Shown: positions 14,866-15,255 of the stretch, piece after piece
How positions within the stretch are numbered: position 1 is the first letter of the stretch
How the letters are laid out: each line of letters begins with the position of its first letter
Assembly (NCBI GenBank): GCA_964652205.1
Contig: CAZZAO010000129.1
Span: 1-15,255 of the forward strand
Reading direction: 5' to 3'
DNA from: ZC4RG36 sp964652205
GTDB taxonomy: Bacteria > Chloroflexota > Anaerolineae > Aggregatilineales > Phototrophicaceae
Length of the DNA stretch: 15,255 bases
Notes under the pieces: generated by a model
Told to the model about the DNA's origin: nothing
Database searches by the model: none
Seen by the model: the letters and a program-made list of their open reading frames with translations, nothing else
Made by a program: the position numbers and the translations under genes

Positions 14866-14909
14866 GGCTCACCTCGCTCCCTTCGGGGAGAGGGGCCGGG
14901 AGTGAGGGC
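14866..14909. repeat. Dispersed GC-rich palindromic repeat ('LTPGPSP' type)
   Basis: The segment carries alternating CCCTC/GAGGG blocks with an inner hairpin, CTCCC-TTCG-GGGAG (14877-14890), closed by a UUCG tetraloop. Translated on the minus strand it gives LTPGPSPRRERGE. That peptide is well known from spurious reading frames over a short intergenic repeat found in many bacterial genomes. Only one copy is in the window, so the repeat nature rests on recognition. It overlaps the 3' end of the oxidoreductase gene. Confidence 0.65.
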
Positions 14910-15255
14910 CAAACACCTCAGCGGCGTTACGCCAGATCGCCTGTCGAGCCGCCTCATCGGGGTTGAAAGCGAGATAATACCCTGCGCGGTCGAGCAGACC
15001 ATCATACCGCGCCCGGAGTGTCTGAGCCAGTTCATCCGCCGGAGCGACGATGGCGAATTCGCGCAGCAGGTCGTCGCTGATGAGCGGCCCCATCGCGCGC
15101 CATTGGCCTTCTCGCGCCAGTTGATTCAGGCGTAGATGCAGCTCGCCCCAGCCGTGTAAATCCATCACCGGGCGATAGCTGGCGGTGCTGGCGTAGAACG
15201 CGATCTGCTGCCTGACCGTCGCAGCCTCGTCGGGTTGCGTGACCACGAAGACCGC
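14869..15255 (-). CDS. C-terminal part of an F420-dependent LLM-class oxidoreductase
   Basis: The frame is open at the right edge, so the gene starts outside the window; 128 C-terminal codons are visible. The segments IAFYASTASYRPVMDLHGWG, LAREGQWRAMGPLISDDLL and FAIVAPADELAQTLRARYDG followed by LLDRAGYYL closely recall the C-terminal region of the MSMEG_2256-type (TIGR03617) group of luciferase-like oxidoreductases. These use cofactor F420 and the TIM-barrel LLM fold; the substrate is unknown. After AEVFG the last 13 or so residues, ending SPKGAR, fall inside the dispersed GC-rich repeat, which also provides the TGA stop. The original C-terminus therefore seems to have been replaced or extended by the repeat. 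The core is unlikely to be affected because the family normally ends near here. Confidence 0.85.
   Translation of the reverse strand, partial: AVFVVTQPDEAATVRQQIAFYASTASYRPVMDLHGWGELHLRLNQLAREGQWRAMGPLISDDLLREFAIVAPADELAQTLRARYDGLLDRAGYYLAFNPDEAARQAIWRNAAEVFGPHSRPLSPKGAR

Noticed and set aside
1..15255. CRISPR arrays, tRNA or rRNA genes, insertion sequences, phage genes
   Set aside because: No spaced direct repeats, cloverleaf-like segments, transposase motifs or terminal inverted repeats were seen by eye. A tRNA or repeat scan was not possible.

Overview
This is a GC-rich, gene-dense bacterial chromosomal window of ordinary housekeeping and accessory genes, with no phage, insertion sequence, tRNA, rRNA or CRISPR array visible. 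The best guess for the host is a member of the Chloroflexota (Anaerolineae-like). The reasons are the signal-peptide beta-propeller proteins, a cluster resembling the Firmicutes yqeY...pgpH-ybeY-dgkA order, the C-terminal part of an F420-dependent LLM-class oxidoreductase, and a dispersed repeat of the 'LTPGPSP' type. The phylum is inferred from gene content only.

Layout. (a) 1-2007, minus strand: a tightly coupled set. An unrecognised 261-aa protein is followed by a secreted TolB/WD40-like propeller protein (8-base overlap), then by the first codons of a further gene running off the left edge (ATGA overlap). (b) 2008-2192: a divergent promoter region with a small palindrome. (c) 2193-6006, plus strand: an orphan response regulator with a long N-terminal extension, a TPR protein (ATGA overlap) and two polytopic membrane proteins that are diverged copies of each other and resemble ABC-2-type permeases. 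(d) 6076-6915: a secreted or anchored concanavalin-fold (DUF1080-like) protein with its own good promoter. (e) 7079-11440: a compact operon of yqeY, a PgpH-type c-di-AMP phosphodiesterase, ybeY and two consecutive dgkA-type lipid kinases. (f) 11552-12811: a membrane-anchored GH18-like TIM-barrel protein closed by a strong terminator. (g) 12991-13191: a 66-aa protein built almost wholly of 13-residue repeats, with a terminator on each side. (h) 13342-14718, minus: an M20 dipeptidase. (i) 14866-14909: a dispersed GC-rich repeat that supplies the last residues of the oxidoreductase gene entering from the right edge (14869-15255, minus).

How the genes work together. Block (e) links second-messenger turnover (PgpH), 16S rRNA maturation and ribosome quality control (YbeY), a tRNA-amidotransferase-related protein (YqeY) and recycling of a lipid alcohol or diacylglycerol (DgkA). 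In Bacillus subtilis the same genes lie in the longer yqeY...phoH-pgpH-ybeY-dgkA-cdd-era region. Block (c) looks like a regulatory or envelope unit, but no histidine kinase or ABC ATPase is inside the window. No intergenic stretch exceeds 300 bases. The largest gaps (2008-2192, 6916-7078, 12812-12990, 13192-13341, 14719-14868) hold promoters, terminators or the dispersed repeat, as listed.
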